A stretch of 64,000 nucleotides of DNA from Beverwykella pulmonaria. Lineage: Eukaryota; Ascomycota; Dothideomycetes; Pleosporales; Melanommataceae. The notes under the pieces are model-generated. The model saw only the letters and a list, made by a program, of their open reading frames with translations. It was not told the DNA's origin and did not search any database. Location: NCBI GenBank assembly GCA_001599595.1, contig BCHH01000003.1:3453151-3517150 (forward strand), read 5' to 3'. The translations under genes and the position numbers were made by a program. Of the stretch, positions 10,498-22,018 are shown one piece after another; position 1 is the stretch's first letter; every line of letters begins with the position of its first letter.

Positions 10498-10812
10498 ATG
10501 CCTTTCACGACCATGTCCCTCATACTCTTCATCCCACCTGTATTTCTAAACCAACTCCTTCCTCTTTCCATCATTCTTATATCTATTCCCCACATCCTTG
10601 CTGAGATTTACACCGACTCGTTATGCAACGCAGTGATCTCGACTATGAACTCGTGCGCAGTGCACTGTGACTCAGTGCACTCAGCCTGCACCAACGCTGT
10701 CACCACAAACACCGCCTGGCCGGGGCCCTGCAAATGCGGATACTACACTAGTTATCTACCCTGCTTCTGTTGCAAGGCACTCATTGGTGAAATCATGATT
10801 CTTGATAGCTAG
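10498..10812 (+). CDS. putative small secreted cysteine-rich protein
   Basis: Unspliced 104-residue frame; an upstream in-frame ATG at 10387 would add 37 residues. From 10498 (or ATG 10513) it opens with a long hydrophobic stretch (SLILFIPPVFL, LSIILISI) ending near an Ala that could serve as a signal-peptidase site, then a ~65-residue domain with nine cysteines, including a CKCG pair and a terminal CFCC cluster. This is the build of fungal small secreted proteins, some of which are effectors. I recognise no family. It sits between a probable LTR and a pseudogene, a plausible accessory setting. It could still be a chance frame: cysteine density and the hydrophobic leader are the only arguments. 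Confidence 0.42.
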   Translation: MPFTTMSLILFIPPVFLNQLLPLSIILISIPHILAEIYTDSLCNAVISTMNSCAVHCDSVHSACTNAVTTNTAWPGPCKCGYYTSYLPCFCCKALIGEIMILDS

Positions 10813-11257
10813 GAAACTACGTTCAGAGTAGAGATATTATACCTCTAGTTGCTTGCTCTGACACTTGGAGCCGTCTTGTCCCGGAAAGCATCAACGCGTC
10901 TTCCAAATTTGCCCTTCACATCTTCCTATCACCCTCAACTAGTCGCTGAGCCATCTTGAACACGTTCTAAAGCTCTCTGTCTCTCAACCATGTTTGCTAT
11001 GGTCTTTCGTACTTGTCAAACAACGTCTTCGCTACTACTCTTTATGACTTAAAAACAATTGTGTAAATCAAATTGTTACTAATGAGGTCGAGATCTGTCA
11101 AATGGGCAAACTAAATTCGTACACGACAAGGCTGTGTTAATCCTGCCGCCGTAGCATACTACCAACCTCATGATAGGCAATCAATGTCGGACGACTCAAA
11201 GCACTGGGGGACACAAACCCCGCACAATTATCCAATGATTGTGCAGCCACACCACAA
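10813..11257. other. spacer, no gene seen
   Basis: Between the cysteine-rich frame and the MYND TATA box. No supported feature. Confidence 0.5.
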
Positions 11258-11268
11258 GTATATATATC
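11258..11268 (+). promoter_or_regulatory. TATA box of the MYND pseudogene
   Basis: GTATATATATC lies ~40 bp before ATG 11307. It argues for 11307 over the in-frame ATG 11184 as the ancestral start, because 11184 lies upstream of the TATA element. Confidence 0.5.
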
Positions 11269-11306
11269 TCCCAACTGCCTCACCGAATTCAGCTCTAGGC
11301 GTCATC

Positions 11307-12454
11307 ATGTCCAGCTCTTCAGCCGTGCGATCTTGCACAATGTGCGACAAAGATCAAGCTAAGCTTTGCAGCCGATGCAAGAGCACTTCCTACTGCTCCA
11401 AAGCATGTCAACAAGCTGACTGGTGTACCCACAAGCTACTTTGCGCCTCATTACCCACCTTCGCCACTTCAGACCGACCCTCTCTGGACCAATATCGCGC
11501 GATCCTGTTCAATCCCGACAAAGCGAAACCGGAATTCATCTGGCTTCCTTCCAAGCGGAGTTCTTCAGATGATGATGTCGACCACCAGTCCCCCGAAACC
11601 AACCCACTCCTCGCCAGCGACCCCTGGGCGAAGAATATACCAATTCAGTATAATGAGAGGCTGAAAAAAGACCTTTCGGACACCATATTTGTCACGTATC
11701 GTGACACCTTCTTGGAAGATGTCTCTCAACAAAGCAGAAGCATAGCTAGAATCACCGCCACCCAACCTGGGGCGTATGACGATTGGAGGGGTCCGGTTGT
11801 GGCTTATGGAAAGAAGGGACTAGGCATTGATCCACGAGCTTGCAGGGACCTTGATATGACCGACTTCAGACACATAGTTGATTACTTTCTCTCATACGGA
11901 TGTGCCTCTCTCGGATAGGTCTTAGGCCAGTGCAGAGCGAGTAAAGGGTGTGAGGATCAACTATCTCGGTGACATGAAGATGTTAAAAAAATCACACTTC
12001 GAGGAAGTGGAAGTTTCAGGCTGATCCAATTTTCTCTATGCGTGAAACCTCAGACATAGTGAATCGAATCGGATTTCCCATACTGACGCGATGTTGCCCG
12101 CTAGATCCGAAATGGGTTAACAATGAGGTTGATATATTTGAAAACGAGAGTCCTTTTGATAACGAAGACGCTCGATTTCTACACCAGTGCTGCGGTCCTA
12201 GAGCCAAACTCGATATGAATATAAAATCTATGGGTTGGGGATAGTGTTCCCCGCAGTGGGAGGATGAGGCGGGAAGTGTGCAGAAGGACAAGAAACTCCT
12301 TCTTCCAATGCACATGGAGGCACTCACTAGGTATTGTCAGTATGAAATTGGTCCGCTATTTGAACATTCTCATGGTGAGTTTGATTCGGAAAAGCCGATG
12401 GTGAAAGAGGACGTTCTAAAAATTATCTGTCGATCGACATTTGTTATTTATTAA
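11307..12454 (+). pseudogene. MYND zinc-finger protein, broken
   Basis: Residues ~10-46 of the first frame are an intact MYND finger (CTMC...CSRC...YCSKAC...HKLLC), and the frame stays open to TAG at 11916-11918. Coding sequence that I read as the C-terminal half of the same fungal MYND family continues downstream in other frames: VKGVRINYLGD in the next frame from 11941, stopping at ~12022; then DPIFSMRETSDI in a third frame from 12023, with an in-frame TAG at 12242-12244; then the same frame resumes (PQWEDEAGSV, PMHMEALTRYCQYE) to TAA at 12452-12454. That makes at least two frameshifts and two stops. I tried GT-AG introns across 11895-11940 and none restored the frame. Most likely a pseudogene; assembly errors are the alternative. 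A truncated 203-aa protein could still be made. Confidence 0.75.
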
Positions 12455-12630
12455 TCCAAGTTCACTGAGGAAAAAAAGGACGATACAACTCCCAGTCCCT
12501 ACGAGAACGAACTGTAACCATGCGTTGCAGTATTTCTCATACGCTCTAGGAATCTAATCCCATAACATTTATTCAATAGTCGAGTTACATTAATGCATAA
12601 CACATTAGAGTAATACGTAGGCCATTTCTC
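12455..12630. other. spacer
   Basis: AT-rich, between the pseudogene end and the remnant below. Nothing seen. Confidence 0.4.
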
Positions 12631-12860
12631 TCACGTCTTCTTCTCTGCAAACCACTGCCCGCTCCCTATCATCTTAAACCATCCCGCCATCTCCTCACCA
12701 AATCCACACGGCGCCCCACCTCACTCCGAAACCTCTGTCATATTCTCCCTTCTCTCCTTATCAAACCTTGAACTGACAAGCGTTGTATCCTTCTGTTACC
12801 CTATAAACAACACGTCCTTACTCCCTACATGCACACTCCCGTCTCTACCAACATAGCTGT
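12631..12860 (-). pseudogene. possible decayed coding remnant, unknown family
   Basis: On the minus strand one frame reads protein-like text through two stops: VHVGSKDVLFIG, stop, QKDTTLVSSRFDKERREN, stop, then GFGEEMAGWFKMIGSG and a terminal AEKKT before TGA at ~12631. The composition is much more protein-like than nearby shadow frames. I do not recognise the family. It may be the C-terminus of a degraded gene, or chance. Confidence 0.25.
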
Positions 12861-13380
12861 CACACCCACAGACGGCGCAGCACAAAAGCAAGCAATTTCC
12901 GAGCTCCATAGCCAGGATGCAGGATATATGAGGCGGGGTCCATGACTGTGTATCCAGGGAATGGACTACCGGGCAGTCCAGGAGCTGCCGGACGGGGTGA
13001 TGATAGGAGGTATGAATTGGAGTCGCCAAGACGTGTTCCAGAGCTAGGGCATGACATTGAGAGAGCATCAACCGACGTAGCGGAGGACTGGCCTTCATCC
13101 TTGTTAGAGCCGCGTCATTTTCGTTTTGTGTCATTACTTTTGTCATAAAAATGGAAGAAAGGGGTACTTGATTTCCTGAATAACGCCCTTCAAGGTCGAG
13201 GCTTTTCTTCTACAATTACCAACTGCCATGGAAGCCCCAAGAACCGACCAACAAACACATCCTTGTCCCAACCCTACCCGACCACGTCTATGATGCCAAC
13301 GCCTACCATGCTCGTAACTATACCATAATGAGGCGTTATTGGCGTTAAGATAGGAAAAAAAAGGGCCAAAGTGAAGCGAA

Positions 13381-15110
13381 TTACTGAAGGAGGGGATCCT
13401 GCAAGGAATGTCGTTAGCGTCTGCTACCGAAGTAGATGCCTTTTGATGTGAACTTACCCTAAAATGCTTTTGCATGTTGTGTCTCTTTTCGTTGCCAGCT
13501 TGATACTTGGTGCGGTGGCGCTGCTCTCTCTTCCGATCCCGTTTCTCTACAGCACGGATTTCAGCCTTCTTGAAATCGCTGACTCCAATCATGCCAGTGC
13601 CACCGTTTGCACGAGTAATAAGCTGGCGTCCACGAGCGTTGTCGTCGCGATCCATGTTCACATCGTCATCGGAGTCGGATCCTGCTTCCCTTATCATGCG
13701 TTGACTCTCCATGCGCTCAGCGACACCTGGGTAGTTGCGGAGATTCTGGCGATAGTATTTGTTGAGGGACCTGTGGCCTGCAGTGCGGCCAGATGGGAGG
13801 TGGAGCTCGTATTCATCGTGATACACGGCTACCGGGGTAGGGTGTGCATGGGAGTGGAAACCATCGGCACTCCGGTGAGGCCGTGGGTCCTTGTGAGAAT
13901 GATGACGAGATTGCCCGAGCAGCCTGTGTCGGTGGGAGCGATCGATGGGTATGGCGGTAATTTCATCAGTGGGAACACTAGAAACTGTGCTGTCTGTCTC
14001 CCAGCCCTGGTCGTCCTCATCGCCTGACATTGCCTGGTCGTCGGCAGTGGTGACCGTCTTTCGTGGCGCTCCCAGCTTGATACCTCCGCCGGTTGTTGAT
14101 GCTGAGCCATCCGACTCGTCCACTTCCCGCTCGACGTCGTCGAACTCGTCGGCGTCGGAATACGTGCTTCGGAAATCGTAGAATTGGCCAACCTCGACAA
14201 GCTCTTCTTCGGATTCAAAAGCAATCATGCAGTGTCCACGGTCTCGCATGTGCGTCTGGATACCGGCAGCTGTGTGGACAACTTTGTTGCACTTGAGACA
14301 CCGGTGGTGAAGGTTGATTTTTTCGTGGAGATACTTGACAAGACCTTCGGGTTCGACGAGAAATTCCTTTTCGGGAATAAACATTCCGTGAAAACGGCCC
14401 ATGTGGTGGAGGTTCAATTGGAAATTGGGAGAGCGGTAATTGCAGAAAAGGCAGTCCAGAAGGGGGTCCGCTTTGGCAGTGGCCGGCGAGGTGGCATCGT
14501 CATCCTGAACCGTTGCGAGGTTGGTGCCTGCTCGTGAAAGTGGGTGCACCGGTTTATCGTCGGCGGCCGAGTGGTGTGGGCGAGTGGGTCGGCGGGATAC
14601 AGGCTCGCTTTTGTCACCCAGAGTGGTATTCTTGATCCCGTCTACGATACCTGAGAACTCTTTCTCCGCCTCGCGATCAATGCCATAGCCGTCGGCCTCT
14701 GCCATTGGCTCGCCCAGCGAGAAGGTCGAGCTCATGATCGACCCCGTCACAGAAGCGGCGTCATCATTACGTCCTCCCTTACCTGGCTTGGCAAGATTGT
14801 TCTTGTGCTTCTGGCTGTTGAGGTGGTTGTTGTAGGCATTCTCGCTGTAGTACGTCTTCTGGCATGTCTGGCATGACGTCTCGAAGGAGGCTTTTGCGGC
14901 GGTGGCGGCGGCTGAGGCTTTGTTGGCAAGGACCTTCTCGGTGAAGATCTCAGACGAGAGCGGGGGCAGCGAGGCAACACGGCGCTTGAGGTTGTAGCGG
15001 TGCCAGTCTGTCTGCATGTGGGCGCGCTGCAGCTCGCCAGACCGGAAGGCGACCTGGCATGTGTTGCAGGTGTACGGGTGCGTCGACTGGAGGGCGGCTT
15101 GCGAGGCCAT
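13381..15110 (-). CDS. REI1: Rei1-type C2H2 zinc-finger 60S biogenesis factor
   Basis: Two exons, 13458-15110 and an 18-nt last exon 13381-13398; 556 aa. Rei1/Reh1 proteins are cytoplasmic pre-60S factors that bind near the polypeptide exit tunnel and help recycle Arx1-Alb1 (family knowledge). Fingers seen: C15-C18-H31-H37, C80-C83-H96-H102, a third in LFCNYRSPNF...HHMGRFH, and a fourth in CLKCNKVVHTAAG...H. The FIPEKEFL stretch and the GRTAGHRSL...YYRQN segment are typical of the family. A variable acidic/His-rich linker separates them. Reading through the donor would give a 655-aa frame to 13143 with an implausible tail. Splicing GTAAGT at 13457 to CAG at 13399 gives the short ending FRDPLLQ that I expect for fungal Rei1. 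Divergently arranged with HUL4. Confidence 0.9.
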
Positions 15111-15931
15111 GTTGGCTGGCTGTGCTACCGCGGGCGAGCGAGGAGGAGGCGAAAACGATTAGTACGTGAAGGAGAGGGCGGCCGAGGAGAAAATGGCAGG
15201 AAGAATGATCAGGCGGGGTTCCCAGGTTGTGGGCAGGCGCATTCGCGAAGGCGGCCTGAGGAGATATCAGCTTGGTGGGCGGCGAAACGGGAGCCGGGTC
15301 AACCGGAGTGATTATGGGATACCGGGCGAAGGCGTGGGTTGTGACTGGTGATGTTCGCAGCGGAGGGAATATTGACCACGGTAGTGGGGTGGAGTGGGTG
15401 GTGGTGACGTTCGCCCAGGCGCGCGCAGAATGGACCCTTGCAGCCCTGCAGAGGGGCGTTGGTGTGAGTAATTTTTGTCGTACCGACGATCTCTACTCTG
15501 GCTTGGGAAGGTAAACTTCTCGTCGGATATCTCTCGGGCAGCTTCAGGGAGGACGCACAAGGACCAGAGCAGACCCTCGACGCCGACAGAACAGTCCAGA
15601 AAGCGTTGGAGTTGCGGGCAGAGAGGGCCATGTACAATAGCCAGGTTTAGTTCACCGGCCGGCGCATTGGTCAGCAGCACTCCTTCGCGGCTTGCGAACC
15701 ACCCTTCCTTCACTGCAGCAGTCATTTACCTACGATTCGCGCTCATGTGCCTTACTGTCCCCCATCTGCCTCCTCGAGGAAGGTGAACGGCTTCCCCGGC
15801 TGCCACGACGCGCCTCGCCTGGACGAACATGTCGCAGGCCAGCGTTCGCCCTCCCCCGTCACCCACGGCGCAAGCCTCCGCCGCCACGCTACTCGTGAAC
15901 TGTCACAACAGCGGTGCACGGCGTCCATGAT
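15111..15931. promoter_or_regulatory. divergent REI1/HUL4 promoter region
   Basis: About 820 bp between two divergent starts, GC-rich. Open frames here (for example 15312-15725 minus) are Pro/Arg-rich and look like chance frames in GC-rich leader sequence. No TATA box found. Confidence 0.5.
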
Positions 15932-18900
15932 ATGACGACCCAGTCGCGAGGGCCGCCGGACCTTCAGCATGAACTCCACAGCCTCTCCAGCCCGAGTCGC
16001 AATGCTATCGCGACAAAACCACCACGCACCCGTTCGCGACGCCGCTCGCGGGGCCTGGAACCCAATCTGACCAATGTGGTGGACGTACAGGATCTCAGTC
16101 GGCTGGTGGAATGCTCACAAATACAGAGGCAAATACGCTTCCAACATCTAGTTCGGCGGTAGGATCTGACTGGTACCGACTGACTTGAGCGCGAAGGCTG
16201 ACGGCAAACCAGGTACATCTCACAAATACTGTATGGCTGTACCATCCCATACTGCACTACGCCCACCTGTCTAAGCTGCAACAAGCGCCTTGTCTCCAGG
16301 CCTTTTCGAGCTCCCACCCAACTCACCGCCCGCGCCCTCGCCCACTTCCTCGCAAGCCAAGACAACCCATACAAAGGCCTATGCCCACATGAGTTAAGGG
16401 TCGCCCCAGATTCTTTGGAAATCGAGGGTGCAAGTGACATTGAGGTTCGACAAGATGGATTGGCTGGATACCCCGTGGCGCAGCCACTTTCACAGTCGCC
16501 TGCCGCAGTGTACAGGCACGCCCACACTCGCGGCTATACTCGGGGGCCTTCTGGGGCATCAAGTCTGTCGCAAGACAAAAGGGATGCTGGCACCGTGTTG
16601 GCATCGGTAAAGCAGCGTGTGCAGGCGAGGAAAGACTCGAAATCGCTTGGGCAAAATTTATTCGACACGGCAACCATCATATACGCCTACTCCAAGCAGA
16701 TCCCGAGTCCACTCTCTGTTTTCACCTCACTTCGCTCCCCAAGTAGTCCACGTCCAGATGTAAGAGAGACAAACAAGGACCGTGACTTGGATGCGGACAA
16801 CTCGCTCGATTGCAACGTGGCTTCATCAAATGCTGAACTCACAGACCATGCCAACGGTCACGCTATATCGCCAAATGTGAACGCTAGTCGCCCATCGATA
16901 GAAACCGCGGCACCCCAATCACGTCGAACCGTGAGTAAACCCCACAGGTCCATCTCGACGGCCAGCGCCTTCGAAGTCTTAAGCAATGGTCAACGAGTCC
17001 ATAAAATCCGACATAATCTAGCTAGCAACGGGCATTCTCCCCTCAATCCTCAAGGTACTGCCCCACTCGATGGCACTCTGGACTCCCCTGGGCCACGAAA
17101 TGTTAGCGTGAAGAAGAAAATCCTTGCCCTAGACGTGCAAAGCACCACAAACACGACTCAGGTGGTCCCGGCTCCTCTGAGACCGAACAGAGATGGCAGC
17201 ACTAAACCCCTGAACAAAAGCAGCAAGCCAAGACTGCCGGTAGCCGCACACCTCAGTTGCGAGATTATGAATCAATTGAAGGAGGAGGTTTATCAACACA
17301 GCAATGAGCAGTCGTCTGATTTCAGCTTTGTCATCGATTATGACACAAATCAAAGGATTCGCCCTGCAAAGCCGTTTGTGAATAGATCCCTGTTCTTCAC
17401 CTTAAGTGATCCAGAAGCACTTCTCAAGTCCTTCCGTGATGCGAGCAACAAGGACTACGAGAACTCGCCACTATCTCATCTAGACTCGTCCCGCTTGACG
17501 CACGCGTTCCTGGACTGGAATCGACGCAACGGGGCTCTCATATTCGATAGCCTTTGGATTGCCGTCGAAGCCTTGTTCAGCCCCCCACCAGAACTCGATG
17601 CTCAGAAAAGCCCTCGCATTAAGCCTTCGCGCAAGAAGGCTTGCATGAATGGATCCTCGGAGAAATCGGAAACTACGTCTGGTCGCTATCTCAGCGACGA
17701 AGAAGCGGCACATATTGTGATGATCTGTATCCACGCCCTGACATCGCTGGTTCCTATCGGCTGTCCCCGTACCTGGGTACAGTTGCGTAAGTTACGGTCT
17801 TGGGGTATTGTCCTTCCAGACGCTCCACCTTATTCGGATTACATAAATGGATATGCTGATCCCTGGCTCAACATTATTGATGAGCTAGAGTACGAACCCG
17901 CCATACGCCTGGCGGACCGCCTAGTGCGAGGCATCGGCGCACGCATATGTTTTGAACAAATACTAGCAACATTAGGATACCGAGAACACCATCCTAACGA
18001 CTTGGATCATCCCGTGTTCGATCCGCGTCTGATAAAGATTCTAGTCAAGCATCTGGGTGAGGTGGAACGGCTTGCTGCTGCTAACAAGTCGAAAATGAAA
18101 GGAAATCTCAACTACAATGAGGATCCTGGGTGGACAGTTACAGCTACTTTCATGGAATGGCTGAGAACTATCATCATCAAGAAGTGGGACGGCAAAGCCG
18201 AAGTCAATCGATGGAGCAGCGCTGGCGCTTCTCTTACTCTTCTTAATGCATTCCGTGAGTCCAAACCATCTAACTGAAGGAATGTTAGCTTACCTATCTA
18301 GATGCGAATCGTGATCTCCTAAATCTGCGCACCCATATGTTTTATATGCCATACTTGCACGAATGTCTCGATCCTGTCAACGAGCCTATCGAATTTTTAA
18401 AGCGAAACTATCATCCAAACTCATTCCACCTATTTCAATACCCTTGCCTATTCCCTCCGGACTATCTTGTGAACTACTTCCGCACAATCAACTTCACCGA
18501 AATGTTCAAGCACTATGAGCGGACAGAGCGCACTGTGCAGCTTCAAAGAGACCTGGATCCTTTCCTACGAGAGCCATATTGGTGGCAAATCAGAAATCGG
18601 TTGAAAGTAACATTCAGCGACTATCTCGTCTTGGATGTGAAGAGAGAGAGTGCACTGAAAGACACACTTGATCAACTGTGGGGCCAGGAGAGACGGCTTC
18701 TCCTAAAGCCGCTCAAGGTCAAGATGGGGATGCAAGAAGGCGAAGTGGGCCTAGATCAGGGCGGTGTGACTTCTGAGTTTTTCCGTGTCGTTCTCAATGA
18801 GGCTTTCAGGTCTGATAATGGTGAGTTCAAACCACTTCAACAGCAACAAACAGACGGCTAAACCAGCATAGGAATGTTTACCATCGACCCGCAAACTAGG

Positions 18901-19962
18901 ATGACATGGTTCCAACCCGCCTCCCTTGAACCGGACTGGAAGTTTGAGATGCTAGGCATACTCTTCTCCCTCGCCGTTTACAATGGCATCACTCTACCTG
19001 TCACATTCCCCCTCGCATTATACCACGGCCTGCTTAGTCCAAATCATCCTTGTCTCGGCCCCAACTACCCAACCAACACCGACTTCATCCGGGATGGCTG
19101 GCCCACGCTCGCTAAATCATTTGATGATCTGCTCGCTTGGGAGGACGGTGATGTAGGCGACGTATTTATGAGATCTTACGCTTTCAGCTTCGAGGCATTT
19201 GGCCGGAAGATCGATGTGGATATGCAAGCCTTTGGCAAGCCGCCATCAGACGAGCCCGCCCCCTGGCCTGCAGATTACGAAGGGAAATTCGGGCGTCCCA
19301 TCCTCGGGCCTTTTGGACCCATATGGCCCCCCGGCACCCAACGTCCCGATCTCAGCAGCCCAGCATGGGAAAGGCCTCTAGCAACACTCACCAGAGAACA
19401 ATCAAGCTCCGCGATCGAAGAAACTGACATTCCAGAAGAACCGCCAATGGTCACCAACGCCAACCGCGATCAATTCGTCCCCGACTACATCTTCTGGCTG
19501 ACCTTTAAATCCGTCGCCAGCCAACTTCTCGCCTTCCGCAACGGCTTCCGCGCGTGCCTGCACCCGAAATCTCTGTACCTCTTCGACCCGATATCCCTCA
19601 AATCCCTTGTTGAAGGAACGCAAGAGATCTCCATTGCCAGATTGAAACCTACTGTCCGCTATGAAGAAGGTTACACCTCCACCCACCCTACTATTGTGGA
19701 CTTTTGGTCAGTAGTAGAAGGGTATTCGCAGGATGAGAGGAGGATGCTGTTGGAGTTTGTCACGGCTAGTGAGAGGGTGCCGGTGCAGGGGTTTGAGTCT
19801 ATGAATTTTGTCGTTATGAGGGCGGGTGCGGACACGGAGTTGCTGCCAACTAGTAGCACGTGTTTTGGGAAGTTAATGTTGCCCGAGTATGAGGGGAGAG
19901 AGAAGTTGAAGAGGAAGTTGGATTTGGCGATTCAAAACTCTAAGGGATTTGGCATTGTTTAG
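15932..19962 (+). CDS. HUL4: HECT-type E3 ubiquitin ligase, Hul4-like
   Basis: Exons 15932-16158, 16213-18254, 18302-18820, 18872-19962; 1292 aa. It transfers ubiquitin through a HECT thioester cysteine. The N-terminus carries an AZUL/Ube3a-like zinc segment that spans intron 1 (LVRRYISQILYGC, then CTTPTCLSC, later GLCPHEL). A long Ser-rich middle follows. The HECT domain fills the last ~380 residues (LKVKMGMQEGEVGLDQGG, FSLAVYNGITLPVTFPLALY), with the catalytic Cys in LPTSSTCFGKLMLPEY about 30 residues from the end and a terminal GFG. Yeast Hul4 and its Aspergillus orthologues share this plan. The first exon is supported by in-frame joining of the AZUL segment; ATG 15932 is the first in-frame ATG of that exon. 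Confidence 0.9.
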
Positions 19963-20903
19963 GAAGAATTAAGGGTAGAGAAAAAGGAAGCCTATCCATG
20001 GTGTTTAGAGGAGGGAGGGATATTGCAATTCTGCATATGGGCTGCATTGATGCCCTGCATCTGGGGTTGGTTGTTGCTGCTGCATAGCTTGCGACCGGTG
20101 GCCAGTTTTTTATTTTTTCCACTTTGGGCGCATGATTATGTGCCATAGTGTTTTGGGTGAGCATCGGCGTTCGAGGACATTATTACAGTGTGACTCCTCT
20201 ATTCACTTCACGTACAAAGGGGCGAGATGCGTAGATGGTGATATAGAGGCTGTTTGGTGGGACGTTGTATGAATAGTATGCTTTCTCTCCATTCTTCAAC
20301 GACTACTATCATTCTCATTCAATTGTTAGGGATAAATATGCGCAAAAGCAATCCTCACATATTGACCATCTTATCCACGCATACGTCATCCCGTGCCCCC
20401 TTCTCCTCACCCCACAAGCCACACCCCGCAGGCGCTCACGCGACCCTGCGTCCACGCAAGATAAGTCTTCTCCACGCCGTTGGCCAGCCCCACAATCGTG
20501 AGCTTGCCAAGCAGGGATCCATCGGCCCAGAGCTGTGATCCGCGGCTATCAAAGCTTGAATGGTAACGTGCTTGGCAGGGCTGGAGATAGAGCTATGGAT
20601 GGCGATTTGTTGATAGGGAGAAGGTCGGATGGGGCAGTGTTGTGAGTGGTTGTGGGTATCAGTTGGTCTGATCGAAGGGGTGTGCGGGCTGAGAAGGGAG
20701 AGGAGGAATATATAGGAGCGGCGATGATGCGAAATATGAGTGCCAGACTCTTCGTTCGTCTGTCCCATACACTTCGAACAAGACGACTAGACCCTACCTA
20801 CGATACTTATACGTATACTACATTTAGTGCCTACCGCATTGCCCTCATATCACAAGACATAAGACACGATTCATCTGTCTCCTTCCAATACCCCTCTATC
20901 GCA
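19963..20903. other. spacer, no supported gene
   Basis: 3' flank of HUL4 and promoter of the DUF3602 gene. The GC-rich patch 20400-20540 is open in several frames on both strands, one of which looks protein-like (see rejected items). No gene is called. Confidence 0.45.
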
Positions 20904-21271
20904 ATGGCGGAAGACTCAGGCTTGGAAAGACACACCTCATACGGCCGCGGCGGGGCCGGGAATCTTCGTCGACCATCGGTCGTCGCGCAGGCAAAGGAAA
21001 CGCTAGCTTCTATGGCCAATGAAAATGCCAATACAGATGACTGTATGTTCCCCCCTTTTTTCCTTTTCCCCCTTAAACTCCATCTTTGACAGGGTTAGAG
21101 GCGAAGGGCTGGATGATGTGTGCTGATCGAGAAGCAGCGCCCCAGACGAGGCGAAGCAGCGTTTGGAGCTTAGGGTCGAGTAATAATGGCGAGGGGAGGA
21201 GGAGTAGTGCGTGGAAAATGATGTTTCGAAGGGGGAGTGTGGGTGAGGAGGCGCAGAAGATTGTGGAGTAA
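20904..21271 (+). CDS. small DUF3602 (Par32-like) protein
   Basis: Exons 20904-21042 and 21093-21271; 105 aa. It begins MAEDSGLERHTSYGRGGAGN, and the GRGGAGN motif is the signature of the DUF3602 family. After splicing the frame continues DDWLEAKGW and ends in a Ser/Arg-rich tail (RRSSAWKMMFRRGS). Yeast Par32 of this family is a TORC1-regulated phosphoprotein acting on ammonium transporters; whether this short single-motif version does the same is unknown. The polypyrimidine-rich intron and the codon split T|GG are consistent with splicing. Confidence 0.75.
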
Positions 21272-22018
21272 GGGTGCAGCGCCGTCTCTGTGCAGGTGAA
21301 CGAAGCAGCAAGGAATGGAAAGGCAATAGCAAATTGAAACTGAGCGGGGCCCAGAATCAGAAGTAAGAAAACTGGGAGGATTGTACGAGGATGGAAATGT
21401 ATTTTACGAAGTCATGAAATCTTCCTTCGCGCCAATTCGCTGTACTATGTGAGAGCTTTCCTTACCCAATTGAAATAAGGATTTTGCTTGAGTGTCAGAG
21501 GCAGTTTCATGATACAGATTGCGTATACTATATTCTGTATCAAGCTCAGTCGTTGGGCATCCTACTAGTTTCTCACCGGTGGTTCAGATTGCTTTTGAGT
21601 GCTAGCCACAAGCTGGCTTCGAGCTGAGGAAAGATGACAGCAGCGTGGCAGTAATTTTCTGGCTTCAGCTTTGAATAGGCGTCCACTCAACATCCAGCGC
21701 CCTTCATCATGTTTAATGATCAAGGTGCCACGAAACGGAGGAATGGATTCGTCAGCCACACTAACCCACTTGCCTTTTCAGGCGCTAGCGTTGGCGATAG
21801 ACTGAGCATCATCAGGCAGCACTCTAGTCAACCTCATCCACTCCACCACTCGCTCGCGATAGTTCGGTAAATTCCTGGTTCCGTATCAACATTATCTCTA
21901 AGGTCTTCTACGTTGAACCAAAGACCATCTGTCACAAGTCGATTTGTCCTCCCTCGCTCAAGCTCCAGGACGAACCGCCTGTGAGCTGCTTACCATCTCA
22001 TCTGAACCACTTGGAAGC
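21272..22018. other. spacer, no gene seen
   Basis: 3' flank of the DUF3602 gene and leader of the F-box-like gene. Only a 64-codon minus-strand frame (21565-21759), without recognisable features. Confidence 0.5.

Noticed and set aside
15312..15725. 137-codon minus-strand frame between REI1 and HUL4
   Set aside because: Sits in the divergent promoter region, has no recognisable motif and overlaps other frames.
20404..20540. Minus-strand frame reading GSQLWADGSLLGKLTIVGLA up to a stop at ~20404, with a TATA-like element near 20712 on the same strand
   Set aside because: Protein-like, but no ATG can be joined to it, the other minus frame and a plus frame are open over the same GC-rich patch, and I know no matching family.
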